This document shows positions 34,252 through 43,368 of a stretch of DNA of 45,445 bases, in pieces. How positions within the stretch are numbered: position 1 is the stretch's first letter; the number at the start of each line of letters is the position of its first letter. The notes under the pieces are model-generated. The model searched no databases. It had not been told where the DNA came from and saw nothing but the letters and a program-made list of their open reading frames with translations. Origin of the DNA: Crocinitomicaceae bacterium TMED16 (GTDB taxonomy: Bacteria > Bacteroidota > Bacteroidia > Flavobacteriales_D > Crocinitomicaceae); contig NHBV01000013.1 of assembly GCA_002167775.1 (NCBI GenBank), positions 58,237-103,681 of the forward strand, written 5' to 3'. The translations under genes and the position numbers were made by a program.

Positions 34252-35361
34252 ATGACCCGAAAAGGACTTATTAAGCACTTACTCCTAGCTTTAACAATGC
34301 TAAGTTTTATCATTTCATGTGTCCCCATGAAAAGCATATTTCTTGGACACCCAGACAAGAAGGACGCTTCCCGATTTCGCTCAAATACAATCGATCCACA
34401 AAAAACAAACTTTCAATTCAAAAAACGAACAAGCAACCCAATCATTAAGATTAATGATTGGACAAGTGACCTTCCAGAATTCAATACGCTTCAAGAGCTC
34501 TGTGAAAACCATGAAGTTCGAGAGCTGCTCATTATTAAAAATGACACCATTCTCTTTAACTATAAAAAAGGTTTAAAGCAGGAATTGCATAGCTCCTACT
34601 CCATGTCGAAATGCGTCGTTTCTTGTCTTATTGGAATGGCCATAGACGACGGATTCTTAGAAAGTGAGCATCAATATGTCAAAGGATATTTACCTGAATT
34701 AATTCAAAATAATAATTCAGCTCAACTTCAAATAAAACATCTCCTAAACCATACCTCTGGAATTAAAAGCTCAATGGCGATGGATGGACGAATGTATTAT
34801 GGGAATGATATCCAAAAAGAAATAGAAAAAATCCGGTTTATACGCGCCCCGGGTAAGCAGCAAGAATACCTGAATATAAATACACAACTATTAGGAATTA
34901 TATTGTCAAAGGCTGTTGGTAAAAGTATAAGTGAATACGCTAAAGAACGACTATGGCATCCCATTGGAATCAGTAATGAAGTGATCTGGTCAACAGATAA
35001 AAAAGGAATTGAAAAAGCCTTTTGCTGCATTTCGGCAAGCGCATTGGATTATGCCAAATTCGGAAGACTTTATCTCCATAGAGGGTTGTGGAATGACAAA
35101 AGATTGCTGAGCGAATATTGGTATGAAGAATCCATCAAAAGAGATACAAGCGATGGAAGTAGCTTTAATTTTAATTACTCTTGGCATTTAGGACTTAAAA
35201 AATATGGGGATTTCATGGCCATTGGTTTGTATAAACAACACCTTTATATTTATCCCGAAAAAGGAATTATTATCGTCCTCAACAATGACCGAGAAAATAA
35301 ACTTGAGGCTGAACGCGTTAATTGGTGGAATGTCTTTCGACAAATCTCAGATCAACTTTAA
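34252..35361 (+). CDS. Serine hydrolase (beta-lactamase class C fold), lipoprotein
   Basis: This 369-residue protein has a lipoprotein signal (FIISC, Cys23). The S12-type fold shows the SxxK motif SYSMSK (Ser117, Lys120) and YLNIN (Tyr206 and Asn210) in the second motif position. A WHLGLKKYGDFMAIGLYKQ region stands in for the KTG-like strand. Relatives include esterases and D-aminopeptidase or carboxypeptidase-like enzymes; the substrate is unknown. The ATG at 34252 is preferred over a TTG one codon upstream. The gene converges on the small unknown gene at 35372. A paralogue lies at 35776-37008. Confidence 0.82.
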   Translation: MTRKGLIKHLLLALTMLSFIISCVPMKSIFLGHPDKKDASRFRSNTIDPQKTNFQFKKRTSNPIIKINDWTSDLPEFNTLQELCENHEVRELLIIKNDTILFNYKKGLKQELHSSYSMSKCVVSCLIGMAIDDGFLESEHQYVKGYLPELIQNNNSAQLQIKHLLNHTSGIKSSMAMDGRMYYGNDIQKEIEKIRFIRAPGKQQEYLNINTQLLGIILSKAVGKSISEYAKERLWHPIGISNEVIWSTDKKGIEKAFCCISASALDYAKFGRLYLHRGLWNDKRLLSEYWYEESIKRDTSDGSSFNFNYSWHLGLKKYGDFMAIGLYKQHLYIYPEKGIIIVLNNDRENKLEAERVNWWNVFRQISDQL

Positions 35362-35371
35362 TGAATATATT

Positions 35372-35779
35372 TTACTTTATGATAATACCCTGAAGACCCA
35401 AGGAAGAAATCAAGCTCATATTGGGCTCTGAAATTGATTCGGCGGGAAATACAAAACGTTTATCGTACATGACTCCATCCACCCAAAAACTCACCCAGTA
35501 TTCATTAGACAAACCAAAAACTTCCGGCATAATCGGTTCTATTTTAGCAGCTTCATTAGGCAAAAGAACTTCTATGGTATGCCTAAGGGTTGAGGTTCTT
35601 ATGGTCTCACCCGTTTGTGTATTTTCACCGTAACCTGTGCTTGCGATGATAATACCTTCCATTATATCATTCCTGCTACTCAATAAATAGGCATAATAAC
35701 TCAATTCTCCTTCAACTGTAGATTGAACGATTGCAACAGCAACGTTTTCAACTTTAGGGCCCTTTATACTTTCTTTCAT
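35372..35779 (-). CDS. Conserved Bacteroidota protein of unknown function
   Basis: This 135-residue cytoplasmic protein has no signal or membrane segment. The segments VAVAIVQSTVE near the start, IIASTGYGENTQTGETIRTSTLRH in the middle, and AKIEPIMPEVFGLSNEYWVSFW with DKRFVFPAESI near the end match a short Bacteroidota family that I know only as hypothetical. Composition suggests an all-beta or alpha-beta fold. The start overlaps the end of the serine hydrolase gene by 4 bp. It is the last gene of the carboxylase-isomerase-lipB cluster. Confidence 0.75.
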   Translation of the reverse strand: MKESIKGPKVENVAVAIVQSTVEGELSYYAYLLSSRNDIMEGIIIASTGYGENTQTGETIRTSTLRHTIEVLLPNEAAKIEPIMPEVFGLSNEYWVSFWVDGVMYDKRFVFPAESISEPNMSLISSLGLQGIIIK

Positions 35780-37008
35780 TTCTGCATTCGTTCTGCGACA
35801 ATACGGTCTGCAATCTTTAAATATTCAAACAAATCAACTGTATGGCCAAGTTTTTCGTCATTTTTGACCCTGAAAGAACTATCCATAATTTTATCTGAAG
35901 GGATTTTATAATGTGGGCCTCTCTTTTCACCTAAGCGAACAATAACTCTGTTTTTATTTGGTACTACAATGATATATTGACCTTTGAGGCCGCGAAAATA
36001 ATGTACAGGATTCCCTTGATTTTTATATGTCCAGATATGCCAGCCATAGCGCATATTTGAGACATCATCATCTGTCGTTAGATATGGGGTTTTAACCATC
36101 TCAGTCAAGAATGATTGAGAAATAATTTGGTTTCCATTGAAGTTTCCATCATTTAAAACCAACTGACCAAGAAGAGAAAAGTCCCTAGCTGAAGCGTATA
36201 AACAGCAGAAAGCTTTTTCATCTCCTTCTTCCCTGTCAAGACTCCAATAAGCATTGCTGCTAGCACCTATTGGCTCCCAAATTTTCGTGTGCATATATTC
36301 TGTTAATGTAACACCTGTAGCCTTCTCCAAAATAAAACCTAAAATCTGTGAATTGCCACTTTGGTAATGAAACCGCTTACCAGGTTCTTCCACCATTCTT
36401 AATCTTGTAACTAAACCATATAGATCCGACCCATAATAACCCTCTGCGGCCTCGGATAACGGGTTTTTTCCGCTCTCCTCCCAGTCAAAGCCAGCAGACA
36501 TCAACAACAAATGACGTATCGTTAAAACATCACGACCATTGGTTTTGAATTCTGGTAAATAATGAAAAATGGGTTCATCAACGCTTGCAATCTTACCTTC
36601 CTCTATAGCGATTCCGATAAGCAAGCCGATAACAGTTTTTGAAGCAGAGAAGGAATTTGATACTTGATTTACAGAGTGTTCTTCCCAATACTGCTCATGC
36701 AATAGGGTATCATTCTCGAACACCAAAAAAGCACGTGTATCAATGCTGCTTAAGTATTCCTCTTCGTTTTCTGTAAGCACTACATTTTGTCCTGACTTCA
36801 CCTTTAGATCGTTCGGTGTGGTTGATTTTTCAACTGTATTTACGGGAAAAACATCTAGATCATAAATCCCTGGGGCCGTTTTACCAATTAAATACGTTTT
36901 ACTTATACCGGAATACAAATAAAATCGACCCGATAACAAAATGAAAAGGTTAACAACCAAAATAAGGGTTAAGGTGATGTAGGAAGCATACTTTATAAAT
37001 CTATTCAT
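35776..37008 (-). CDS. Serine hydrolase (beta-lactamase class C fold), membrane-anchored
   Basis: This 410-residue protein has an N-terminal membrane helix (about 9-27). The SxxK motif is SFSASK with Ser121 and Lys124, and the second motif is YQSGN (Tyr215, Asn219). A final strand motif FRGLKGQYIIVVP completes the S12 fold. It shares layout and several segments (APGKQ/EPGKR before the second motif, KAFCC) with the lipoprotein hydrolase at 34252-35361, so the two are paralogues. It likely acts outside the inner membrane; the substrate is unknown. It lies 17 bp after lipB. Confidence 0.85.
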   Translation of the reverse strand: MNRFIKYASYITLTLILVVNLFILLSGRFYLYSGISKTYLIGKTAPGIYDLDVFPVNTVEKSTTPNDLKVKSGQNVVLTENEEEYLSSIDTRAFLVFENDTLLHEQYWEEHSVNQVSNSFSASKTVIGLLIGIAIEEGKIASVDEPIFHYLPEFKTNGRDVLTIRHLLLMSAGFDWEESGKNPLSEAAEGYYGSDLYGLVTRLRMVEEPGKRFHYQSGNSQILGFILEKATGVTLTEYMHTKIWEPIGASSNAYWSLDREEGDEKAFCCLYASARDFSLLGQLVLNDGNFNGNQIISQSFLTEMVKTPYLTTDDDVSNMRYGWHIWTYKNQGNPVHYFRGLKGQYIIVVPNKNRVIVRLGEKRGPHYKIPSDKIMDSSFRVKNDEKLGHTVDLFEYLKIADRIVAERMQK

Positions 37009-37025
37009 CTATGTAAATTCATTAA

Positions 37026-37724
37026 TCACAGAACGCGGAAACCAAACAAATCTTTTAACTCCTGAAGCAAAATGGATTGTACCTCATCGAGGTCAAGAGG
37101 ATATCCAAGCTCCTTTTGCATGGAAGTTACCGCTTTATCTTCTATTCCACAAGGAACAATATTTGAAAAATATTCAAGATTTGTATTCACATTGAAGCCA
37201 ATGCCATGCATTGTGACCCAACGAGAAGCCTTAACACCCAAAGCGCATATTTTTCGCTCATTCGATTTCCCCGGATCAAGCCAAACTCCTGTCATACCAT
37301 CAAGTCTTTCTCCTTTTAACCCAAAGACAGCAATTGTTTTTATTACAGCTTCTTCCAAAAACCTCATGTACTGATGAATGTCTGTAAAAAACTGCTCCAA
37401 ATCTAATATTGGATATACGACAATTTGGCCAGGGCCATGATAGGTTATATCTCCGCCCCTATTGATTTTATAAAAAACAGCGTTTTTTTTCGAAAGCTCG
37501 ACATCATTAAGCAATAAATGATCCTTTTTGCCACTCTTTCCCAAAGTATAAACATGAGGATGCTGGCAGAACAATAAATGATTCGAAGTTGTACCTGTCA
37601 ATTCTCCTTTACGTTGGGCAATTTTATGGTCTATCGCTTTCTTAAATAATTTCTCCTGATAATCCCACCCTTCTTGATAGTCAATAAGGCCAATATCATG
37701 AACGAAAACTCTGGGTTTCATCAT
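37026..37724 (-). CDS. lipB: Octanoyltransferase LipB
   Basis: This 232-residue enzyme moves octanoyl groups from acyl carrier protein to lipoyl domains. The signature RGGDITYHGPGQIVVYP spans about 89-105, with Lys158 (RKICALGVKASRWVTMHG) and catalytic Cys192 (IVPCGIEDKAVTS). The start is the first of two ATG codons, directly after the isomerase stop (TAAATGATG). The lipoate made here would serve 2-oxoacid dehydrogenases; lipA is not in the window. Confidence 0.94.
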   Translation of the reverse strand: MMKPRVFVHDIGLIDYQEGWDYQEKLFKKAIDHKIAQRKGELTGTTSNHLLFCQHPHVYTLGKSGKKDHLLLNDVELSKKNAVFYKINRGGDITYHGPGQIVVYPILDLEQFFTDIHQYMRFLEEAVIKTIAVFGLKGERLDGMTGVWLDPGKSNERKICALGVKASRWVTMHGIGFNVNTNLEYFSNIVPCGIEDKAVTSMQKELGYPLDLDEVQSILLQELKDLFGFRVL

Positions 37725-38705
37725 TTAAAACTTCGCCAATTCCCCTTTTAAATAATCAATGATTTCAATATCTATAATGTCAGCACCATTCATTTCACAT
37801 AAATAATAGGAGGCCCAATCTACAATATTGATGAGATAAATAGAACGCTCAATAAACGAATCTCCCTTCGCCGAAACATCGAATACTTTTCCACATTTCT
37901 TTTCAATTGCCGTCTTAGAAATTTCAAACCTTCTATAATTTCTAGGATGTAAGTCACCAGTATTAAAAAATATTGGTGCAAATCTTTCATCACCGCCAGT
38001 CCAACCCACTAGCTCATTATGGTTCATTTCAGGAATAACATGATGCCAACCCAAATATTTTGAGTTCTCATTAAACTGCTGGCGCGCACGTACAATAATA
38101 CCCTCGTATTTGGTCTCAGCGTAATATACGCCTACCTTCCCAAAGAGATGTGCGGCCATTTCTTTTGCGATAGTGTGAATTTCTTCCTGATTTTTTTCTA
38201 TAAAAGACCCTGCTTTAAGCATTTCGCCTTTATGATCAGAAACAAAACCAAGCGTAGTAAATATGTGCAAGAGTTGAATCACAGAATAAGCAAGCGCGCT
38301 TCTTGGCGGATTTCCTCCAGGAACAAGGATACAATCGTAAGCATGATTTTTACAGAATTGCTCTAATTTTCCTCCACTACATATTCCTATGATATGACAA
38401 CCCCTAGTCCTTGCTTCTTCAATGGCTATTGTCGTTTCTTCTGTGTTTCCAGAATAGCTAGAACCAATCACCAATGTATTTTCATCAACATATGCAGGCA
38501 ATGTATAATCATTCACCAAGGATACGGGGACCTTCATTTCATCTTGCAACCAATTGGCAACCATCTTCGCACCAATGCCCGAGCCTCCGAGCCCACACAT
38601 AACGATATTTTTAATTTCATTCGTTGGTTGTTTCAACTCTGAAGCATTAGCAATGGCAATGGCTTCTTTTATGTTATCGGGAAAAGCGTGTATTAAATCT
38701 TTCAT
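37725..38705 (-). CDS. Bifunctional phosphoglucose/phosphomannose isomerase
   Basis: This 326-residue SIS-domain sugar isomerase is of the PGI/PMI type first known in archaea. The motifs are VMCGLGGSGIGAKMVANWL (33-51), the SIS phosphate loop GSSYSGNTEETT (81-92), PGGNPPRSALAYS, and the catalytic Glu region EMNHNELVGW. The C-terminal helix carries MNGADIIDIEIIDYLK. It would interconvert glucose-6-P or mannose-6-P with fructose-6-P. It starts 9 bp after the carboxylase gene and abuts lipB. Confidence 0.9.
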   Translation of the reverse strand: MKDLIHAFPDNIKEAIAIANASELKQPTNEIKNIVMCGLGGSGIGAKMVANWLQDEMKVPVSLVNDYTLPAYVDENTLVIGSSYSGNTEETTIAIEEARTRGCHIIGICSGGKLEQFCKNHAYDCILVPGGNPPRSALAYSVIQLLHIFTTLGFVSDHKGEMLKAGSFIEKNQEEIHTIAKEMAAHLFGKVGVYYAETKYEGIIVRARQQFNENSKYLGWHHVIPEMNHNELVGWTGGDERFAPIFFNTGDLHPRNYRRFEISKTAIEKKCGKVFDVSAKGDSFIERSIYLINIVDWASYYLCEMNGADIIDIEIIDYLKGELAKF

Positions 38706-38714
38706 TTTTTCTAT

Positions 38715-40256
38715 TTATAAGGGTATATTTCCATGTTTTTTTGGAGGTAATGATTCATTTTTATTTTCGAGCATTTTGAATCCGGATATAACTCTGCTTC
38801 GGGTCTCGTTTGGGAAAATAACCTCATCCACAATCCCTCTTTCAGCTGCTCGGTATGGGTTTGCAAAAAGCTCGGCGTATTCAGCCTCTTTCTCAAGCCA
38901 CTTTTTTTGCGGATCAGCACTATTTGCAATCTCTCTTTTAAATATAATCTCTGCCGCTCCTTTGGCTCCCATAACCGCGATTTCAGCTGTCGGCCAAGCA
39001 AAGTTCAAGTCAGAACCTATACTTTTTGAGTTCATAACATCAAATGCCCCTCCATAAGCCTTTCGGGTAATGACGGTAATTCTCGGAACAGTAGCTTCAG
39101 AGAAAGCATACAGCAACTTTGCCCCATGCGTGATAATTCCTCTCCATTCTTGATCTGTTCCCGGAAGGAATCCCGGAACATCTTCAAATACAAGTAAAGG
39201 AATATTAAACGAATCACAGAATCTTACAAATCGTGCTCCTTTGCGGGACGAATCTATATCCAAAACTCCGGCAAGAGATGCAGGTTGATTGGCAACTACA
39301 CCAATTGTTCGTCCCTCAACACGGGCAAAACCAACTACTATATTTGTTGCAAAATCCTTGTGAACCTCTCTAAAAGAGTCATCATCAATAACGCAGTCAA
39401 TTACTTTTCTAATATCATATGGTATGCTTGAATTCTCAGGTAGGATTTCGCTTATCGCTTCTTCTTTTTTAACGTCAAAAGTAAAAGAACCTGGATACGG
39501 CGCTTCCTCCTCTGCGTTTTGAGGAAGGTAACTCATCAAATCCCGAACACTTTTTAAGCACTCGACATCATTTCCTGAGGTAAAATGATTTACACCTGAT
39601 TTTTCTGCATGCGTTTTTGCACCGCCTAAATCTTCAGAACTTACTTCTTCGTGGGTAACTGTTTTAACGACATTTGGACCAGTTACAAACATATAGGAAG
39701 TGTCCTCTACCATAAAAACAAAATCTGTCAAAGCTGGTGAATAAACAGCACCACCTGCGCAAGGTCCCATAATGACAGAAAGCTGAGGGATGACTCCAGA
39801 AGCTCTTGTATTTCGGTAGAAAATGTCGGCATAACCGGCAAGGGATACCACACCCTCCTGTATTCTAGCGCCTCCTGAATCATTTAATCCGATAAGCGGA
39901 GCGCCATTTTTAAGCGCCATATCCATAATTCTACAAATTTTTGCTGCATGGGTTTCTGAAAGGGAACCTCCCAAGACAGTGAAATCCTGAGAAAAAACAT
40001 AAACCAGCCTTCCATGTATTGTTCCATATCCTGAAACAACGCCGTCCCCTGGTATTTTCTGCTTATCTAAACCAAATGCTGTTGCCCGATGTTCAACGAA
40101 CCCACCGATTTCGTGGAAACTTGATTCGTCCAAAAGAACCGTAATACGCTCGCGTGCACTTAGCTTTCCCTGCTTGTGCTGGCGCTCAAGACGCTCGGAT
40201 CCCCCTCCCTCGTAGGATTTATTTCTTTTATTTTGTAACTCTTGATTTTTCTCCAT
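38715..40256 (-). CDS. Acyl-CoA carboxylase/decarboxylase beta-type carboxyltransferase
   Basis: This 513-residue carboxyltransferase is of the PccB/MmdA family. The N-terminus has [15 protein letters not shown], and the first acyl-CoA-site region is [51 protein letters not shown] and [15 protein letters not shown] line the active site. It transfers a carboxyl group between biotin and propionyl/methylmalonyl-CoA. The biotin carboxylase and biotin-carrier partners are not adjacent, so the exact reaction (propionyl-CoA carboxylase or methylmalonyl-CoA decarboxylase) is open. It is the first gene of a five-gene minus-strand unit. Confidence 0.92.
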   Translation of the reverse strand: MEKNQELQNKRNKSYEGGGSERLERQHKQGKLSARERITVLLDESSFHEIGGFVEHRATAFGLDKQKIPGDGVVSGYGTIHGRLVYVFSQDFTVLGGSLSETHAAKICRIMDMALKNGAPLIGLNDSGGARIQEGVVSLAGYADIFYRNTRASGVIPQLSVIMGPCAGGAVYSPALTDFVFMVEDTSYMFVTGPNVVKTVTHEEVSSEDLGGAKTHAEKSGVNHFTSGNDVECLKSVRDLMSYLPQNAEEEAPYPGSFTFDVKKEEAISEILPENSSIPYDIRKVIDCVIDDDSFREVHKDFATNIVVGFARVEGRTIGVVANQPASLAGVLDIDSSRKGARFVRFCDSFNIPLLVFEDVPGFLPGTDQEWRGIITHGAKLLYAFSEATVPRITVITRKAYGGAFDVMNSKSIGSDLNFAWPTAEIAVMGAKGAAEIIFKREIANSADPQKKWLEKEAEYAELFANPYRAAERGIVDEVIFPNETRSRVISGFKMLENKNESLPPKKHGNIPL

Positions 40257-40272
40257 AGTTAATGTAGCTCAA

Positions 40273-40280
40273 CAAAAATA
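40273..40280 (-). promoter_or_regulatory. Possible -7 element for the carboxylase-isomerase-lipB unit
   Basis: TATTTTTG on the minus strand fits TAnnTTTG and lies 16 bp before the ATG at 40256. A convincing -33 TTTG is not seen. Confidence 0.35.
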
Positions 40281-40317
40281 AGGTAAAATTTAAATTATCC
40301 TTCTAAATACCTTCCCT

Positions 40318-40893
40318 TCATGATATATTTCTATAGATCCAAAATGGCTGAATACAAAGGGTTATAATTAGAATTGCAACTAAGGTGGTTTCTGATATTG
40401 AAAAAAGGAAAGTAAGGAAGAGCAGCAGCGACCAAAACAAAATTCGAAACAATCCCGAAAGCTGATAATTCTTCAAAATTTCAAACCGAACATTTTGTGA
40501 TGTTCCTAGTTTTTTTTCATTTCTGATACGGATGATCTCATTCAAAAAAAGCAATGGAAGCAATAATATTCCTTGCGCAACACCGAGCTCTTCATAGCTT
40601 AAAAAAGACCATATTTCCGCCGTAAAGCTGATGGGATTGAAACTAAAATAAACGAGTAAATGTAAAATCAAGACCTCTGAGACCACGAATCCTATACCCT
40701 TTAATAAAAATGCTTTAGGTAAAATAATAGAAGGTAAAAAGCCTATTCTCTTGTGTAAAAAAAGGGTACGAATAACCAAGTCAAAAAGAAAGAATAATGT
40801 TATAAAATAAAATCCCCAATCCCAAAATAAAAAGCCGACCAATGGAAGTGCCGCATCTCCAAGAATTGCACTGATTATTTCAAGCTTTTTCAC
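40318..40893 (-). CDS. Membrane protein of unknown function
   Basis: This 191-residue protein has about five hydrophobic segments, starting MKKLEIISAILGDAALPLVGF with no cleavable signal. I recognise no family motif. The start overlaps the stop of the TPR lipoprotein gene by 4 bp (an ATGA-type junction), so the two are translated together and may act together at the envelope. It lies 61 bp upstream of the carboxylase gene on the same strand. Confidence 0.65.
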   Translation of the reverse strand: MKKLEIISAILGDAALPLVGFLFWDWGFYFITLFFLFDLVIRTLFLHKRIGFLPSIILPKAFLLKGIGFVVSEVLILHLLVYFSFNPISFTAEIWSFLSYEELGVAQGILLLPLLFLNEIIRIRNEKKLGTSQNVRFEILKNYQLSGLFRILFWSLLLFLTFLFSISETTLVAILIITLCIQPFWIYRNIS

Positions 40894-42020
40894 AATTTAT
40901 CTTTGATTTCATCAGCATACTCCCTCGCTAAATTTTGATTTTCAATAAAGGTGCTGAGTGGCATGAAAGGGCCTCTGTCTTCGGGTAAAATTGAAAGGGC
41001 TTTAGAATAACTCTTCAATGCTCTTGTGTACGCTTTTTGTTCAGCATAGATAACACCCATGTTCACATAGGCGTCTATGTGACTTGGATCAATCGCTACG
41101 ACCTCTCTATACATATTTAAAGCACTATCTAATTCGCCATACTTTTTCTGGTAAATCTGACCCATCTGACAATAAGCTTCACTATACAACGAATCAAGTT
41201 CCTGCATCTCCTCGTAAACCTGCATTGCCAATCGCTCCTGACCAAACAATCCATATGCGTAAGCCAAAGCATATTTATAATCAATATTCTCAGGTTCTAA
41301 TTGAACGGCAGAATAAAAATGATCCACGCAGCGTTCATTATTCGTCTGCTGAAACAAAATTCCTAATTCAATGTAAATTTCAGGTCTATCCGGATAATAT
41401 TGACTAACACGAGAGTAGGTATTGATGGCCGAATCCATATATGCCTGAGAAAGTGCTTGCGAACCATCTTCCCCACTCAAGGCAGCAGATAAAACCTTAT
41501 ACATACTTCCTTGTAAAACATGTGCGTCAAAAAACTTCGGCGCCTCCTCAAGTGCTTTATCAATCCAGAGTCTAGCTTCATCAAAATCTTGTTGTAATGC
41601 ATATGTGTTTGCAAGACCAACCATTGCTTTTACATTTTTGGGATCCTTGTTAACAACGATTTGCAAATAACTTTGTGCCCTACTTATATCAGCAACTGTT
41701 CTGTTTCCTTGATTGATAATAGACAAGGCATACATCATTCTTGCACGGTGACTCGAGCTATCAATACGAAATGCCTTCGCTGCATCAGCATAGGCCATGG
41801 CATAATCATAGTGCTCTAAGGCAAGCGCAGCGCTTTCTAATAATGCTTGGAAATTATTGGGTGATGTTTCAAGCGTTTTATTCAAACGAATTCTCGATTC
41901 AGCATAAGATTCGTTGGGAACTGAGACAGATGCTGCTTTGCTTTTTTCAGGCATTTCATCTCCACCAACACATGCAAAGAGAATGCTAATTATTGAGCAA
42001 ACAAACAATAAATTTTTCAT
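40890..42020 (-). CDS. TPR-repeat lipoprotein
   Basis: This 376-residue protein has a lipoprotein signal with lipobox LFAC (Cys17). The rest is a series of about eight TPR units. Examples are ALALEHYDYAMAYADAAKAF, AMVGLANTYALQQDFDEARL and AYVNMGVIYAEQKAYTRALK, each followed by a proline-bearing turn (DPSH, LPED). TPR arrays mediate protein-protein contacts, here in the periplasm or on the outer-membrane inner leaflet. The partner is unknown; the overlapping membrane protein gene is a candidate. Confidence 0.85.
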   Translation of the reverse strand: MKNLLFVCSIISILFACVGGDEMPEKSKAASVSVPNESYAESRIRLNKTLETSPNNFQALLESAALALEHYDYAMAYADAAKAFRIDSSSHRARMMYALSIINQGNRTVADISRAQSYLQIVVNKDPKNVKAMVGLANTYALQQDFDEARLWIDKALEEAPKFFDAHVLQGSMYKVLSAALSGEDGSQALSQAYMDSAINTYSRVSQYYPDRPEIYIELGILFQQTNNERCVDHFYSAVQLEPENIDYKYALAYAYGLFGQERLAMQVYEEMQELDSLYSEAYCQMGQIYQKKYGELDSALNMYREVVAIDPSHIDAYVNMGVIYAEQKAYTRALKSYSKALSILPEDRGPFMPLSTFIENQNLAREYADEIKDKL

Positions 42021-42024
42021 AATG

Positions 42025-42032
42025 TAAAGTTA
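42025..42032 (-). promoter_or_regulatory. Possible promoter of the TPR lipoprotein, near-leaderless
   Basis: TAACTTTA on the minus strand resembles TAnnTTTG with one mismatch and ends only 4 bp before the ATG at 42020. If used, the transcript would begin at or next to the start codon. Confidence 0.3.
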
Positions 42033-42038
42033 GGGTAT

Positions 42039-42069
42039 TTTGTTTTGCTTAAAGCATTTTGTACCTTTG
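42039..42069 (+). promoter_or_regulatory. Bacteroidota housekeeping promoter of the small CxxC gene
   Basis: TTTG (42039-42042), exactly 19 bp, then TACCTTTG (42062-42069) is a full match to TTTG-N19-TAnnTTTG. The expected start near 42075 lies ahead of the ATG at 42096. This is the best promoter match in the window. Confidence 0.65.
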
Positions 42070-42095
42070 AAACTAACTAAATGATGGTAGGCATT

Positions 42096-42341
42096 ATGAA
42101 ATTAAAGTTATCTCTTTTTCTTGTTTTAATGATAACGATTACCCAAAGTGCTTGGACTCAGGGCTGTTCTCAGTGTAAGCTATTAGCGGAACAAGGTAGT
42201 GGACTTGAAGAAGCTTCTTTTGGAAGTAACATCAACAGCGGTATTCTATTTCTAATGGTTATACCCTATTTGATTTTAATGTTTCTCTTTCGGGAACAAG
42301 TCAAAAATATTTTTTCAAAATTATTCTCTAAAAAGAGCTAA
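42096..42341 (+). CDS. Small CxxC membrane protein of unknown function
   Basis: This 81-residue protein starts at the ATG at 42096 (MKLKLSLFLVLMITITQSAWTQ, a signal peptide). ATGs at 42081 and 42084 are possible, but they would sit almost at the transcript 5' end. A CxxC pair, CSQCKLL, follows the signal. A membrane helix INSGILFLMVIPYLILMFLF and a basic tail complete the protein. The layout of signal, CxxC, NxGIxxLMxxPY helix and basic tail matches a short Bacteroidota family known only as hypothetical. It could bind metal or heme, or do thiol chemistry in the periplasm. The stop overlaps the convergent dehydrogenase stop. Confidence 0.75.
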   Translation: MKLKLSLFLVLMITITQSAWTQGCSQCKLLAEQGSGLEEASFGSNINSGILFLMVIPYLILMFLFREQVKNIFSKLFSKKS

Positions 42342-43357
42342 TCCCAAACAACAGAAATCTTTCCGATTGAGGCTCCGCTCTCTAGGTATGTGTGGGCAGC
42401 TGAAATATCGTTCACGTTGTATACTTTACCCACAACTACTTGAATTTTTTTCTGCAAATAAAGCTCCATAAGCTGGACTAAGCAATCCTGCATAATTGAA
42501 GGTTTCTCATCAGCGATTTTTAACATATTCACACCTAAGATACTTTTGGAAGACATCATCAAAGCGGCAGGTATAATTACTCCCATTTTTCTGAGGAAAT
42601 TCAGAGAAGAAAGTATGCCAAAACGACCACCTGAAAGCTCCGCGCCTCCAAATAAATAGAGCTTTCCGCCTGGGCCCAAATGACGCCAGTCTTTTTTAAA
42701 GGTTGAACCTCCTACAGGGTTAAAACTCACATCAAGCTTCTTCTTCCCTTTTATCTCCTCAACATAATCTTTTGTTTTATAATTGATTATGTGATCCGCA
42801 CCAAGGTTTTTAACGATTACTTCTTTTTCAGTTGAACCCACTTTGGCAATAACTTCAGCACCTCTTTGTTTTGCAAGCTGAATCAAAAGCGTACCAACTC
42901 CACCTGCAGCGGCATGAATCAAAACACGCTCACCAGGCCGAATAGGGGCAAGATAATCGGTCATATAATACGCTGTTACCCCCTGAGTACTCAACGCCAG
43001 AACCTCCGAAGATGGTAAGTCAGAAATCAATACCAAAGCCAGTTCTGTTGTAATAACGTGTCGGCCATATCCACCGAATCTACAAAAGGCAAGCACCCGT
43101 TTCCCAATTAAATCATGATTCCCATCTGGCCCAACAGATAAGACCTCTCCAACTACTTCATATCCGATGACACATGGCATTGGTGGTGCTTCTCGGTACA
43201 GACCGTTACGCGCCATAACATCCGCGTAATTCAAGCCAAATGCTTCACTTTTAATCATTGCCTCACCTTTATTAAGCGCAGGCAAAGTGATCTCTTTTTT
43301 CAGAAAAGCATGCTTCGCATCTCCCTTTTTAACCAAGAAAATCGCTTCTGATTTCAC
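42338..43357 (-). CDS. Quinone oxidoreductase-like NADPH-dependent dehydrogenase
   Basis: This 339-residue medium-chain dehydrogenase/reductase belongs to the zinc-free quinone oxidoreductase/VAT-1 branch. The GroES-like part has EAFGLNYADVMARNGLY and VIGYEVVGEVLSVG. The Rossmann motif is AAAGGVGTLLIQLAKQRGA near 150-168, followed by NLGADHIINYKTKDY. The structural zinc cysteines are absent. It probably reduces quinones or enones with NADPH. It lies 11 bp after the outer-membrane protein gene. Confidence 0.85.
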   Translation of the reverse strand: MKSEAIFLVKKGDAKHAFLKKEITLPALNKGEAMIKSEAFGLNYADVMARNGLYREAPPMPCVIGYEVVGEVLSVGPDGNHDLIGKRVLAFCRFGGYGRHVITTELALVLISDLPSSEVLALSTQGVTAYYMTDYLAPIRPGERVLIHAAAGGVGTLLIQLAKQRGAEVIAKVGSTEKEVIVKNLGADHIINYKTKDYVEEIKGKKKLDVSFNPVGGSTFKKDWRHLGPGGKLYLFGGAELSGGRFGILSSLNFLRKMGVIIPAALMMSSKSILGVNMLKIADEKPSIMQDCLVQLMELYLQKKIQVVVGKVYNVNDISAAHTYLESGASIGKISVVWD

Positions 43358-43368
43358 TTCTATTTAAT

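Noticed and set aside
38711-39217. Open frames within the carboxyltransferase gene in other frames
   Set aside because: They are shadows of a well-supported gene and encode compositionally odd, low-complexity products.
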